Program-made: the position numbers and the translations under genes
Source: an uncultured Lachnoclostridium sp.
GTDB lineage: Bacteria; Bacillota; Clostridia; Lachnospirales; Lachnospiraceae
Direction of reading: 5' to 3'
Length of the DNA: 40,677 nt
Assembly: GCA_902464595.1 (NCBI GenBank)
Contig: CABQJX010000009.1
Coordinates: forward strand, 1-40,677
Shown: one piece after another, positions 7,167 through 15,582 of the stretch
How positions within the stretch are numbered: position 1 is the first letter of the stretch
Layout of the letters: each line of letters begins with the position of its first letter
The notes under the pieces: model-generated
Databases searched by the model: none
Told to the model about the DNA's origin: nothing
Seen by the model: only the letters and a program-made list of their open reading frames with translations

Positions 7167-7318
7167 TAGTAAACAGAAACCTATTTAAATATTCAGATTC
7201 CTGTTCCGACGATATTTATTTACAGTACAGCCGCCCGGACAGATACCACTCCCATTTTTATAAGAGCCTGTAGAACCAGGCAGCTGCAGTTAGACGTTAC
7301 GTATAAGCTGTGCCAATA

Positions 7319-8773
7319 TTACTTGGAACCGTCCTCAGGATGATTCGGGAGGAAGTTCTCGCGGTAATCCTTGTAGGTTTTCTTCACCAGACCCGTCAGG
7401 GCAAACAGACCGATGACGTTGGGAACAACCATCAGGGAGTTAAAGCAGTCTGACATGTTCCATACGGTTTCAACCTTCAGCAGGGAACCGATGATGATGA
7501 AGATACATACTAAAATGATGTACGGTTTTACCGCCTTATCGCCGAATAAATATCTCACATTGCTCTCACCAAAGAAATACCAGCCTAAAATGGTAGAGAA
7601 TGCAAAGAACAGCATACAGATTGCGATAAAGATCGCGCCGAAGGAACCAAAGGCTGCATTGAAAGCTGCCTGGGTCAGTCCGATACCGGTAAGGAGCGTG
7701 CCGTCCACATGTGCCGGGGAACCTGGCTCCAGCATCTTTGTGCCGATGATAACGAATGCTGTCATATTCAGTACACAGAAGGTATCAATAAATACAGATA
7801 CGATGGCAACCTGTCCCTGCTGGCAGGGATGGGCTACATTTGCCTGTGCGTGAGCGTTTGGAGTGGAACCCATACCAGCCTCATTGGAGAACAGGCCTCT
7901 TGCCACGCCCTTCTTAACTGCTTCCTTCATTGCAACGCCGAATGCACCGCCGCATACTGCCTGAGGTGTGAAGGCGCCCTTGAAGATCGATACAAACATG
8001 TAAGGCACGTTCTGGATATTCATGAGGACAATGATCAGTCCGCCTAACAGATAGAAGCATGCCATAATAGGAACCATTTTCTCTGTGATGGCGCCGATAC
8101 GCTTGATGCCGCCGCCGAAGATACACCATGCAACGATGGCAAGAAGGATACCAACGATGATCTTATCCATTGCCACCTGCTGCCCAAAAAGAGCGAAGCT
8201 TCCAACACCGGAGAAAAATGCGGTATGGAACGCATCGGTAATGGAGTTGGCCTGAACTGCATTTCCGAACAGTCCTAAAGCCAGGGTAATGAGGATCGCA
8301 AAGGCTCCTGCCAGGAATTTTCCAAACCCACCCTTAAACGCCTTTGTGATGTAGTAAACAGGGCCACCGGCTACTGTTCCATCTGGATGAACCGTTCTTG
8401 TAACCTGAGCCAGTGTTGCCTCGCAGAAAATAGTAGCCATACCTAAAAATGCGGATACCCACATCCAAAAGATAGCGCCAGGGCCTCCGGCTGCGATAGC
8501 CGTTGCCGCTCCTGCCAGGTTACCAGTTCCTACCTGGGCTGCAATAGCAGTGGTCAGTGCCTGGAAGGATGAGATCCCGCTAGCACCATGGCTGCCCTTG
8601 TCTTTCTTAAAAAGTCCGCCGAACACTCGCTTCCATCCATTACCGAACTCTCGGAACTGGACGAATCCGGTCTGGATCGTGAACCAGATGCCGCCGCCCA
8701 CCAGAGCGATCAGAAGTACATAGCCGGTAAGGAAATCATTGGTCTTTAACAATAAGTTATTAAATAGTTCCAT
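7319..8773 (-). CDS. Sodium:alanine/glycine symporter family (AGCS) transporter
   Basis: 484 residues with about ten or eleven membrane helices. It belongs to the alanine/glycine:cation symporter family, which imports small neutral amino acids with sodium. Typical stretches are IWFTIQTGFVQFREF near the N-terminus, SSFQALTTAIAAQVGTGNLAGAATAI (about 68-92, given here only in part as AAQVGTGNLAGAA) and SNEAGMGSTPNAHA (about 297-310), the family signature. The ATG at 8773 has GGGAG 7 nt upstream. It has a single-gene layout with its own promoter. The preferred substrate (alanine, glycine, glutamine) cannot be told from sequence. Confidence 0.94.
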   Translation of the reverse strand: MELFNNLLLKTNDFLTGYVLLIALVGGGIWFTIQTGFVQFREFGNGWKRVFGGLFKKDKGSHGASGISSFQALTTAIAAQVGTGNLAGAATAIAAGGPGAIFWMWVSAFLGMATIFCEATLAQVTRTVHPDGTVAGGPVYYITKAFKGGFGKFLAGAFAILITLALGLFGNAVQANSITDAFHTAFFSGVGSFALFGQQVAMDKIIVGILLAIVAWCIFGGGIKRIGAITEKMVPIMACFYLLGGLIIVLMNIQNVPYMFVSIFKGAFTPQAVCGGAFGVAMKEAVKKGVARGLFSNEAGMGSTPNAHAQANVAHPCQQGQVAIVSVFIDTFCVLNMTAFVIIGTKMLEPGSPAHVDGTLLTGIGLTQAAFNAAFGSFGAIFIAICMLFFAFSTILGWYFFGESNVRYLFGDKAVKPYIILVCIFIIIGSLLKVETVWNMSDCFNSLMVVPNVIGLFALTGLVKKTYKDYRENFLPNHPEDGSK

Positions 8774-8823
8774 GCAGCTTCTCCCTTCTTTAGGACATTG
8801 TTAAATAAATATCGCTTACCCTT

Positions 8824-8852
8824 ACTATACCATGATAATCTGCAAATGTCAC
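8824..8852 (-). promoter_or_regulatory. Promoter of the AGCS symporter
   Basis: GTGACA (8847-8852), 17 nt, TATAGT (8824-8829), with an extended -10 TG. A very AT-rich block (8853-8920) lies upstream and could act as an UP element. No clear terminator for the preceding alcohol dehydrogenase was seen in 8853-8948. Confidence 0.7.
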
Positions 8853-8948
8853 GCTTTTTTTATAAATAAATCATATATTTTTTATTTTGTTTATATATTT
8901 TTTCTATATTACTTCTTTGGCTTTCTTTCTTATTTCCGGCACTTTCAC

Positions 8949-10133
8949 CTATTCCCCCATTGCCATCCGGTAAATCTCCGTCATTTCTTCTTTTCCCAAA
9001 ACGCAGATGCCGGGAAGGGTGCGTGTTCCCATGTTGGTACACTTGACCGCCATCTCCTCCAGCCTCTCTCTTTCCACACCCAGCTCCTTTAAGGAGGAAG
9101 GCATTCCAAGGCTTACAAAGAAATCCTCTGTGGCTCTGATCCCCGCCAACGCAGTATTCATGGGGTTCTCAAAATCCATATCCAGATTCCACACATTTAC
9201 CCCATACCTGGCAAACCGCTCTGTGTCATGGGGACAGGTAAACCTGGCCCAGGACGGCCATAAGGCTGCCAGGCCGGCTCCATGGGCAATAGCCGGATAC
9301 ATACCGGAAAGCTCATGCTCCAGCTGATGGACCTGCATCATAAAATTGCGGCCTGCACCGGTAAGTCCATTGTGGGAAAGGCTTCCCGCCCACATAAGCT
9401 CTGCTCTCGCGTTATAGTTTTCCGGCTCTTGATCCGCAATGCGGCCCGCATGGATCACGGTCTTTAAAAGCCCTTCTGCAATGCGGTCGGTAAGAAGGGT
9501 ATCCTTTGTTGGGCTGAAATACCGTTCCATGGTATGCATCATAATATCCACGGTTCCGCAGGCTGTCTGATACCGGCTGACGCTGTATGTAAGCTCCGGA
9601 TTGCAGATAGAAAACAGGGGGCGGTGGGTAACACTGTTAAAGCCTCTCTTTAAGCCGCTCTCCTCGTTGGTGATCACGCAGGAGGCGCTCATCTCACTGC
9701 CGGAAGCGGACAGGGTCAGGATCACGCCTACAGGAAGGGCTCTCTTAGGAGCCTTACCCTGGATAAAATAGTTCCACACCTCCTCATCCGGGTTCCCCAC
9801 ACCGTCGGCAATGCATTTTGCGGAATCGATCACGCTTCCGCCTCCTACGGCCAAGATCATATCTACCTCTTCCTTCAGGCAGAGGGAAATCCCCTCCTTT
9901 GCCTTAGACAGAGTAGGGTTGGCCTGTACGCCTCCCAAAGTCACATACGGGATCTGTTCTGCCTCCAAAGCCCCTGTCACCGCGTCTAAAAGCCCTGATT
10001 TCTTTGCACTTGCTCCCCCAAAATGAACAAGAACTTTGTGAAATCCATACTCTTTTACCAGCTTCCCCACCTGCAAATGGGTATCCTTTCCAAAGATCAT
10101 CCTGGTTGGTGTGTAAAACTCAAATGATTCCAT
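8949..10133 (-). CDS. Iron-containing alcohol dehydrogenase
   Basis: 394-residue member of the group III (iron-dependent) alcohol dehydrogenases, close in form to the butanol dehydrogenase/YqhD type. It reduces aldehydes or oxidises alcohols with NAD(P)H. The nucleotide-binding GGGSVIDSAK lies near residues 97-106. Metal ligands are expected in DIMMHTMERY (Asp and His, about 195-204) and in the later HQLEH and IAHGAGLAAL segments (about 268-292). The start at 10133 is preceded by GGAGGAGG with about 8-nt spacing. The pathway cannot be stated; it is flanked by unrelated genes. It is cytoplasmic. Confidence 0.93.
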   Translation of the reverse strand: MESFEFYTPTRMIFGKDTHLQVGKLVKEYGFHKVLVHFGGASAKKSGLLDAVTGALEAEQIPYVTLGGVQANPTLSKAKEGISLCLKEEVDMILAVGGGSVIDSAKCIADGVGNPDEEVWNYFIQGKAPKRALPVGVILTLSASGSEMSASCVITNEESGLKRGFNSVTHRPLFSICNPELTYSVSRYQTACGTVDIMMHTMERYFSPTKDTLLTDRIAEGLLKTVIHAGRIADQEPENYNARAELMWAGSLSHNGLTGAGRNFMMQVHQLEHELSGMYPAIAHGAGLAALWPSWARFTCPHDTERFARYGVNVWNLDMDFENPMNTALAGIRATEDFFVSLGMPSSLKELGVERERLEEMAVKCTNMGTRTLPGICVLGKEEMTEIYRMAMGE

Positions 10134-10444
10134 CGGCTATACCTCCTCCTGCAGGATATTCCCAAACCTCTGCTTTTATCCTGGCTGGTTGTTTCTGTCT
10201 GACTTGTTTTTCTCCAGTCCGTATAGAAAGCAGATTTTTTAAAATACCCTTCCTTTTGACATTATTTTCTGACATTTATAAGGTATCTCAAGTTTACCAC
10301 AAAATTCCATTTTTAGATAGAGTGAGATTATTGAAATTTTAGATATATTTTAGAAAACGTCTGCCGTATCCATAATGGGAAGCATATTCCTCCGCTTTTT
10401 TCTATATAGTGAAAGGAATCCATTTTGCAGGCAGGATCTGTCTT
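10134..10444. other. Divergent intergenic region (adh / pdaA)
   Basis: About 310 nt between two divergent genes. The right two thirds are AT-rich. A weak minus-strand promoter candidate is TTGTGG (10297-10302), 16 nt, TATAAA (10275-10280) for the dehydrogenase. On the plus strand TTGACA at 10257-10262 has only a 15-nt spacing to TATAAG, so it is doubtful. I see no sigma-G-like site for pdaA and no structured RNA. Confidence 0.35.
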
Positions 10445-11257
10445 ATGAAAAAAGCAGCAGCCACCCTTCTTCTTTTCTTCCTCTCCTTCTGCGCAGGACA
10501 GGGGATCGCCTGGACCGTAGGAGGATGTCTGGAAACCTCCGCCGCCGGTACTGCCCTTCCCGCCTCCTCCCAGGAAAATTGGGGGCTGGGGTTTCCGGAG
10601 GAGGGTAAAATGCCTCAGGGAAACGCCAGCCCCCAGGAACTGAAACAGTTTAACGCCCACTATGTGAGGGAAACAGACGAAAAGGTGATCTACCTTACCT
10701 TTGACGCCGGTTATGAAAACGGAAATACCGTCCCCATTTTGGACGCCTTAAAAAAGCATAATGCCCCGGCTGCCTTTTTCCTGGTAGGGAACTATATGAA
10801 AACCAGTCCCGACCTGGTAAAGCGTATGGCAGCTGAGGGGCATATTGTGGGAAATCATACCTTTCATCACCCGGATATGTCTTCCATCTCATCCAGGGAA
10901 GCCTTTGAAAAGGAACTGAACGACCTGGAAAGTATGTACCTTGAGATCACAGGCCAGCCCATGAAAAAATACTACCGTCCTCCCCAGGGCAAATACAGTG
11001 AGAGCAACCTGAAAATGGCCTGCGACATGGGATACCATACCTTTTTCTGGAGCCTTGCCTATGTAGACTGGTATGAAGAGAAACAGCCCTCCAAAGAAGA
11101 AGCCTTCAAAAAGCTTTTGGGCCGCATCCACCCCGGCGCTATTGTCCTTCTGCACAGTACCTCCCAAACCAATGGGGCAATCTTAGATGAGCTCCTCACC
11201 AAATGGGAGGAGATGGGATACCGGTTTGGCTCTTTAAATGAGCTGGAAAACATGTAA
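10445..11257 (+). CDS. pdaA: Polysaccharide deacetylase, PdaA-like
   Basis: About 270 residues: signal peptide or membrane anchor (about 1-24), then a NodB/carbohydrate esterase 4 domain. Motif 1 reads TFDAGYENG near residues 80-88, motif 2 HTFHHPD near 131-137 and motif 3 RPPQGKY near 174-180. The TFD-x-GYENG form is that of PdaA, which in Bacillus deacetylates N-acetylmuramic acid to allow muramic delta-lactam in spore cortex. Family and motifs are seen; the delta-lactam role is by analogy. The ATG at 10445 has AGGA about 9 nt upstream; an upstream in-frame GTG at 10409 would lengthen the N-terminus without a better ribosome site. Confidence 0.88.
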   Translation: MKKAAATLLLFFLSFCAGQGIAWTVGGCLETSAAGTALPASSQENWGLGFPEEGKMPQGNASPQELKQFNAHYVRETDEKVIYLTFDAGYENGNTVPILDALKKHNAPAAFFLVGNYMKTSPDLVKRMAAEGHIVGNHTFHHPDMSSISSREAFEKELNDLESMYLEITGQPMKKYYRPPQGKYSESNLKMACDMGYHTFFWSLAYVDWYEEKQPSKEEAFKKLLGRIHPGAIVLLHSTSQTNGAILDELLTKWEEMGYRFGSLNELENM

Positions 11258-11261
11258 GAGG

Positions 11262-11615
11262 CTACAAAAGCCCCTTCCATTCCTCCTCCTTAAAACCCAC
11301 AAGCACAATCCCTTCTCCTACCAAAAGAGGACGCTTCACTAACATTCCGTCTGTGGCCAAAAGCTCCAGCTGTTCCTCCTCGCTCATGGAAGGAAGGCGG
11401 TCTTTCAGCTTCATCTCCTTGTAGAGATTCCCGCTGGTATTAAAAAACCGCTTTAAGGGCAGGCCGCTGGCCTGATACCATGTACGAAGTTCTTCCTTTC
11501 CCGGGTTTTCCTCCTTAATAGGACGCTCCTGATATGAAATCCCATTCGCTTCCAGCCATTTCAACGCTTTCTGGCAGGTCGTACATTTTTTATAGCACAA
11601 TACAGTAATCTTCAT
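11262..11615 (-). CDS. ArsC/Spx-family thioredoxin-fold protein
   Basis: 117 residues of the ArsC/Spx/MgsR family. The N-terminus MKITVLCYKKCTTCQKAL carries a CxxC pair (Cys11, Cys14), and VKRPLLV near residues 93-99 holds the conserved Arg-Pro. Members are either glutaredoxin-dependent arsenate reductases or redox-sensing regulators that bind RNA polymerase; sequence alone does not decide, and there is no arsenic gene nearby. The ATG at 11615 has GAGGAA about 8 nt upstream. It is the last gene of a minus-strand run and converges with pdaA at 5 nt distance. Confidence 0.88.
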   Translation of the reverse strand: MKITVLCYKKCTTCQKALKWLEANGISYQERPIKEENPGKEELRTWYQASGLPLKRFFNTSGNLYKEMKLKDRLPSMSEEEQLELLATDGMLVKRPLLVGEGIVLVGFKEEEWKGLL

Positions 11616-11664
11616 GTTGTCCGTTCCTCTCCTTATCCTTTCCTAATAGAAGCAGCCCAAAGCT

Positions 11665-12246
11665 TTAGGGAAGCTGCCGGCAGCTGATCGAGTCCTTTTT
11701 GCCTCTCACTGTTACATTGCTCCCCTTGATCCTGACAGCAGCTTCTGAGGATGCTCTGTCTGGGCTGTCCGCTTCCTTTTCTTTTTCAGCGCCCTGGATA
11801 CCGGTATCCTCTGCCTCAATATCCAGACTCCCCTCCCCCTGAATGGTGAGAAGCCCGGAATGGATCCGGATCCCATTTCCTTTTGAAAAAATCCGGTTCC
11901 TGCTCCCTCGTTTCAGCTCCACGGTCAAATCTCCATCTACCTCCACAGCAGCGCCATCCTGGGCTTCAAACTCCGCTCCATCCAGTGTCAGGGTATACAT
12001 ACCTCTCGTATTTCTTAAAACCCACCCAGCTCCTTCGGTGGTAGTCCCACGTCCAGGAAGAACCGCCTCCGTCCCTGACAAAACCAGGCGGCTTAAAGCC
12101 GCCTGTTCCCTGGAAGTAGTGAGATTGAAACGGGAAGCCAGCTTCATTCCCCCCACAGCAATTGCCATGGATGCAAGGATCGTGGCTAAAATAAACCCTA
12201 CCGGCTGCAGGATCCGCAGCCACTTATTATTGGAGTTATTTTCCAT
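11665..12246 (-). CDS. Membrane-anchored beta-repeat protein
   Basis: 193 residues. A single N-terminal hydrophobic segment (about 11-33) is followed by an extracytoplasmic region with short repeated beta-strand patterns (YTLTLDGAEFEAQDGAAVEVDGDLTVEL, LTIQGEGSLDIEAED and VRIKGSNVTVRG, here abbreviated). This resembles the start of carbohydrate-binding right-handed beta-helix proteins such as Cthe_2159-type/DUF4353. It is short for that group and ends abruptly after GKKDSISCRQLP, so it may be a truncated member. The ATG at 12246 has GGGGAA close upstream. The exact function is unknown. Confidence 0.65.
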   Translation of the reverse strand: MENNSNNKWLRILQPVGFILATILASMAIAVGGMKLASRFNLTTSREQAALSRLVLSGTEAVLPGRGTTTEGAGWVLRNTRGMYTLTLDGAEFEAQDGAAVEVDGDLTVELKRGSRNRIFSKGNGIRIHSGLLTIQGEGSLDIEAEDTGIQGAEKEKEADSPDRASSEAAVRIKGSNVTVRGKKDSISCRQLP

Positions 12247-12356
12247 TTCTTCCCCTTACTCTTTATCTTCATTTTGATTCTTCTGTCCTCTTTTGGTTTC
12301 TGTATTTGCTGCTGCCTGATGGCAGGCCGGCAGACAGCAGACTCCGTGTTCCTGAC

Positions 12357-12896
12357 CTAAAAGAACTTCGCAACTTCATCCAGGGATTTTCTTGCAGGCA
12401 TCTGTGGATCTGCAGCGCCATAGCCCAGCGCGATCACTGATACGATTTCCTGATCCTCCGGAATGGACAGCTTTTCCCTGAGCCCTTCCCCATCACGGAT
12501 CCCCATGATCAGCGTATCAAGCCCCAGCTCCTTTGCCTTTAACACCAGGTTTTCGTTGTTCAGCCCTAAGTCGTAGCATCCCCATCCGTCTCCCAGCTCA
12601 TTGCAGGCGGTTCCGTCTGGGTTAAATCCTGAGATTCCCTTTACAAAGGCAGTTACGATCAGAACCGGCGCACCGGCGCTGTTGTTCTGATTGAATGCCG
12701 GAAGGCAGTTCTCCCTTATATCCCGTACCACGTCCTCAGACATTGCCACATAATATCTTGGGGTCTCTGAATTTTTCCAGGAAGGGGCCAGATAAGCTGC
12801 CTGGATCAGCTCCTCCACCTGCTCCCTTGTCACCTTTTTTTCTGCCTCATACTTGCGCATACTTCTGCGCGCTTCCATTGCTTCCCTTAACTCCAT
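12357..12896 (-). CDS. Nitroreductase family protein
   Basis: 179 residues with the FMN-binding nitroreductase fold. The N-terminus AMEARRSMRKYE is the typical phosphate-binding RRSxRxF/Y motif; LAPSWKNSETPRYYV (about 36-50) and ELGLDTLIMG (about 122-131) are also typical. Members reduce nitro groups, quinones or flavins with NAD(P)H, and the physiological substrate is unknown. The ATG at 12896 has GAGGAGG 8 nt upstream. It begins 31 nt after the YkgJ-like gene, so the two are likely co-transcribed. An imperfect GC inverted repeat (12310-12345) lies downstream, without a U-run. Confidence 0.93.
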   Translation of the reverse strand: MELREAMEARRSMRKYEAEKKVTREQVEELIQAAYLAPSWKNSETPRYYVAMSEDVVRDIRENCLPAFNQNNSAGAPVLIVTAFVKGISGFNPDGTACNELGDGWGCYDLGLNNENLVLKAKELGLDTLIMGIRDGEGLREKLSIPEDQEIVSVIALGYGAADPQMPARKSLDEVAKFF

Positions 12897-12927
12897 ATTT
12901 GTTTCCTCCTCTTTCCCTTCCTTGGAT

Positions 12928-13671
12928 TTACTGACTTCCTCCTAAAGTTTCCTCTGCAAAGCTTCGGCTTCGGGAGAGCCTATCATAAAACTGGGAATAA
13001 AAATCCTCCTCCCAGCAATAAGGCCTCATATAAAATTCCTTCAACACATACAGTGTCAGGGCTTTTCTCAGATCCATTCCATCTTTTTCCTGAAGATTTT
13101 TCTCACCGGCCGCCTTTTCCCAAAGCTCTCTCTCCTGAATCTCCTTCTGCCGGATCGCCTGATCCAGATCTTTAAGGAAATAGTGCCAGTCCCTGATAAA
13201 CCGCTCATAGGATCCCATGTCCTCCATGCCGATCCATTTTTTCACCTTTACCTTGGATTTCCCTTCCTTGGGGCATTCCTGTGTCTGCAGAAAATACCGG
13301 AAGGAACGGTTTTCATAGAGCCGTCCCAAGGGAAACAGACGGCAGAAATCCGGGCGAAAATCATGTATGCTGCACCTTCCCTCCCCGTTTAAGTAAGGAC
13401 ATTTCTCCTCCTGTCCTGACATAGACAGATTAGGAAGGATGATCCCGTCTACGATATGAAGCTCCAGGGGGCCTGACAGCAGCTCCTCAAAAGATACTCC
13501 CAAACTTTTCCTCAAACGGAATACATCAAAGGGGTTCAGCACAACCGAATTTCCCATTCTGCTGCAGCATTTACTGCATCCCTTACAGCCGCCGCAGTCC
13601 GCCTTCACCATATCTCCTGCATCGTACAACCTTCCGTCCGATATTTCTTCCATAGAAATATTCCGCTCCAA
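12928..13671 (-). CDS. YkgJ-type Cys-cluster protein (putative zinc/iron chelating)
   Basis: 247 residues of the YkgJ/PF03692 family. A Cys-rich block DCGGCKGCSKCC lies near residues 25-36, and the paired motif CPYL...RCSIHDFRPDFCRLFP lies near 90-115, giving the family pattern that binds zinc or an iron-sulfur centre. The C-terminal part is helical and charged. The start is TTG at 13671, chosen because GGAGG sits 7 nt upstream; the first ATG is six codons later with poor spacing. It begins 24 nt after the (p)ppGpp synthetase gene and is probably in the same operon. Biochemical role unknown. Confidence 0.85.
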   Translation of the reverse strand: MERNISMEEISDGRLYDAGDMVKADCGGCKGCSKCCSRMGNSVVLNPFDVFRLRKSLGVSFEELLSGPLELHIVDGIILPNLSMSGQEEKCPYLNGEGRCSIHDFRPDFCRLFPLGRLYENRSFRYFLQTQECPKEGKSKVKVKKWIGMEDMGSYERFIRDWHYFLKDLDQAIRQKEIQERELWEKAAGEKNLQEKDGMDLRKALTLYVLKEFYMRPYCWEEDFYSQFYDRLSRSRSFAEETLGGSQ

Positions 13672-13695
13672 CGGCCTTCCTCCTCTCCCTGGATC

Positions 13696-14544
13696 CTAGG
13701 CATCATTCCCCTCGTTTTCCAGCTTGTCTTCCAGCTTGTTTTCCAGCTGCTTTTCCCACTCCTGCTTTTTTTCCCACTCCTGGCGCAGCCCCTTCATCCG
13801 CCTGAAATAGGAGCTCATCTCGTCTGCCATACCGGAAAGGCGGTTTAAAAGAGTAGAAAAATCCTTCAACATCTCATCATCTGTAAAATATGGATATACA
13901 ATATCATGATCGATCTCGCTCCAGCCTTCCTCAAAAAGGGTCCTTCCCTGGATCTCTACATAGTATCCCTTATATTTGATGATATAGTGGAGGGAGCGGT
14001 AGATCCCATCAGAACGGATTTCAATCAGATCCTCATCATAGATCCTGGAATCACCATTGCGGCGATAGACCTTTGGACGCTCCGCAATATAATAATGCCT
14101 GGGATCCTCATCAAAATCAGCGATGCGGTCCACTACATAAAGCTTGGGATCGTTCTCAAAAACATGGGTAATATAATTGTGGAAATGGATCCAGTCCTCC
14201 CGGTACAAAAAGAATACACGGATGCCAATGAGATCGGTCATATATTTGTGGTAATTGGTTCGGTCAATGTGCTCAAAACGGGCAAAATGCTCGTTGCGCT
14301 TGCGTATGATCTTTTCAATGAGATGTCCCGGGTTCTTAGTCCGATAGCGGTAAGAATGGATCCCAGCCCGCTCAATATCGTAAAGATAATCATAGACAAA
14401 ATCCTTGCCTATGCTGCGCAGCTTCCCCTCAATAGACATATAATCGTCATAGATCGCTGTCAGCTCCTCCCAATCCAGCCCGGAAGCTGCGAACTCCTCT
14501 GGCTCAATATTGTACTGCTTCAAAAATGTATCCTTTTGGATCAT
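13696..14544 (-). CDS. Small alarmone ((p)ppGpp) synthetase, RelA/SpoT synthetase domain
   Basis: 282 residues. The RelA/SpoT synthetase domain (about 35-225) is visible through YRTKNPGHLIEKI (substrate loop), DLIGIRVFF (about 105-113), GIYRSLHYI and VEIQGRTLFEEGWSEIDHD (about 200-218), the latter holding the catalytic Glu. There is no HD hydrolase, TGS or ACT domain, so this is a stand-alone synthetase of the RelQ/YjbM/RelP type that makes (p)ppGpp from GTP/GDP and ATP. The C-terminal 40 residues are a charged Glu/Lys helix with repeats (EWEKKQEWEKQ, LENKLEDKLENE), which could aid oligomer formation. AAGGAG lies 8 nt before the ATG. Confidence 0.9.
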   Translation of the reverse strand: MIQKDTFLKQYNIEPEEFAASGLDWEELTAIYDDYMSIEGKLRSIGKDFVYDYLYDIERAGIHSYRYRTKNPGHLIEKIIRKRNEHFARFEHIDRTNYHKYMTDLIGIRVFFLYREDWIHFHNYITHVFENDPKLYVVDRIADFDEDPRHYYIAERPKVYRRNGDSRIYDEDLIEIRSDGIYRSLHYIIKYKGYYVEIQGRTLFEEGWSEIDHDIVYPYFTDDEMLKDFSTLLNRLSGMADEMSSYFRRMKGLRQEWEKKQEWEKQLENKLEDKLENEGNDA

Positions 14545-14585
14545 CGGTCACTCTCCTTAATGGTCTGCGGTTCCTCAACAGGTTC

Positions 14586-14591
14586 AGTATA
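14586..14591 (-). promoter_or_regulatory. Extended -10 element for the alarmone synthetase run
   Basis: TGGTATACT on the minus strand is an extended -10, about 45 nt upstream of the start codon and just after the patatin terminator. No recognisable -35 lies at the right distance, which overlaps the terminator U-run. Confidence 0.4.
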
Positions 14592-14603
14592 CCATCATTT
14601 GAC

Positions 14604-14635
14604 AAAAAAAACCAGGCTGTCCTGAAACAGCCTGG
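14604..14635 (-). terminator. Terminator of the DUF4272-patatin operon
   Basis: CCAGGCTGT pairs with ACAGCCTGG around a 6-nt loop, followed by eight U residues on the minus strand, 33 nt after the patatin stop codon. Confidence 0.92.
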
Positions 14636-14667
14636 ATGGCTTATAAACTTCCGGGACAGGATTCAAG

Positions 14668-15549
14668 TTAATCTTTCAACTGCCCCTCATTTTCTCCCCA
14701 AAATTCCAGAATATCCTTCAGAGCCTTTTCGCCGTCCCTGCATCCCAGATCATACATTTCCTGTATGGTTTCCGGGTTCTTTTCGGTGCGGCTGATCTTA
14801 ATCAGACGGCTTGGACGCAGGATCATGCACTCGCCCTGGGCTTCCATGCGTTCCGCCTCCTCTATCTCTCTGTTATATATCAAATACCGATCCTCCATCT
14901 TGCGGATGAAATCAGGATACCGGCCATAGGCCAGGTGCAAAAGCCCTCTCATCGCCTTGGGACTTTGTTTTTTCCGGTATCCCCTAGGCCTGGTAAGAAT
15001 AACAAGGTTCTTCCGAAATCCCATTTTCTGGAAGGCTGCCAAAGGAATGGAATCTGCCACCCCTCCGTCTAACAGCTTATATCCATCGATCTCTACGATC
15101 CTGGACACCAGAGGCATGGAGGCCGAAGCGCGGATCCATTGGAGCTGTTCTCCCTTCAGGCTTTCGCACCGGTGATACACGGGCTTTCCCGTCTCCACAT
15201 CCGTGCAGACTGCATAAAATTCCGTCATGGACTGCTCAAAAGCCTTATGGTCAAAGGGATCCAGTACGTCCGGAAGCTCATGATAACAAAAATCATTCCC
15301 CACCAGATCCCCTGTTTTTAGCAGGGAACGAATGCTCATGTACCGCGGATCCCGGCAATATTTCAGATTATAGCGTATGGAACGCCCCCTCTGGCCAGAT
15401 ACAAAGCTGCATCCGTGAATTGCTCCCGCAGAAACACCGATCAAACCGTGAGCCTGTATCTTCTGCTCTAAGAGCACATCCAGCACCCCAGCTGCGTAGA
15501 TTCCCCGCATACCGCCGCCTTCCACCACAATTCCGCGTCTCATCTCCAT
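14668..15549 (-). CDS. Patatin-like phospholipase
   Basis: 293 residues of the patatin/RssA-type serine lipase family. The oxyanion loop GGGMRG lies at residues 11-16, the nucleophile elbow GVSAG (Ser near 40) follows, and the catalytic Asp is in DGGVADS (about 161-167), so the Ser-Asp dyad is intact. Members hydrolyse acyl chains from phospholipids or other lipids. There is no signal peptide, so it should act in the cytoplasm. The ATG at 15549 has a G-run 7 nt upstream. It starts 33 nt after the DUF4272 gene and shares its promoter and terminator. Substrate unknown. Confidence 0.92.
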   Translation of the reverse strand: MEMRRGIVVEGGGMRGIYAAGVLDVLLEQKIQAHGLIGVSAGAIHGCSFVSGQRGRSIRYNLKYCRDPRYMSIRSLLKTGDLVGNDFCYHELPDVLDPFDHKAFEQSMTEFYAVCTDVETGKPVYHRCESLKGEQLQWIRASASMPLVSRIVEIDGYKLLDGGVADSIPLAAFQKMGFRKNLVILTRPRGYRKKQSPKAMRGLLHLAYGRYPDFIRKMEDRYLIYNREIEEAERMEAQGECMILRPSRLIKISRTEKNPETIQEMYDLGCRDGEKALKDILEFWGENEGQLKD

Positions 15550-15582
15550 ATGTCTGCCCCCGCCTGCCTTTCCGTCTGTCGC

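Noticed and set aside
7267..7285. Terminator after the AGCS symporter gene
   Set aside because: Only a 5-bp GCCTG/CAGGC stem with a broken U-run; too weak to list.
10134..10444. Sigma-G promoter for pdaA, expected from Bacillus
   Set aside because: CATAATG and CATATTC occur but no GHATR element lies 17-18 nt before either.
12310..12345. Terminator after the nitroreductase gene
   Set aside because: The GC stem has a bulge and is not followed by a U-run; read-through to the next gene remains likely.
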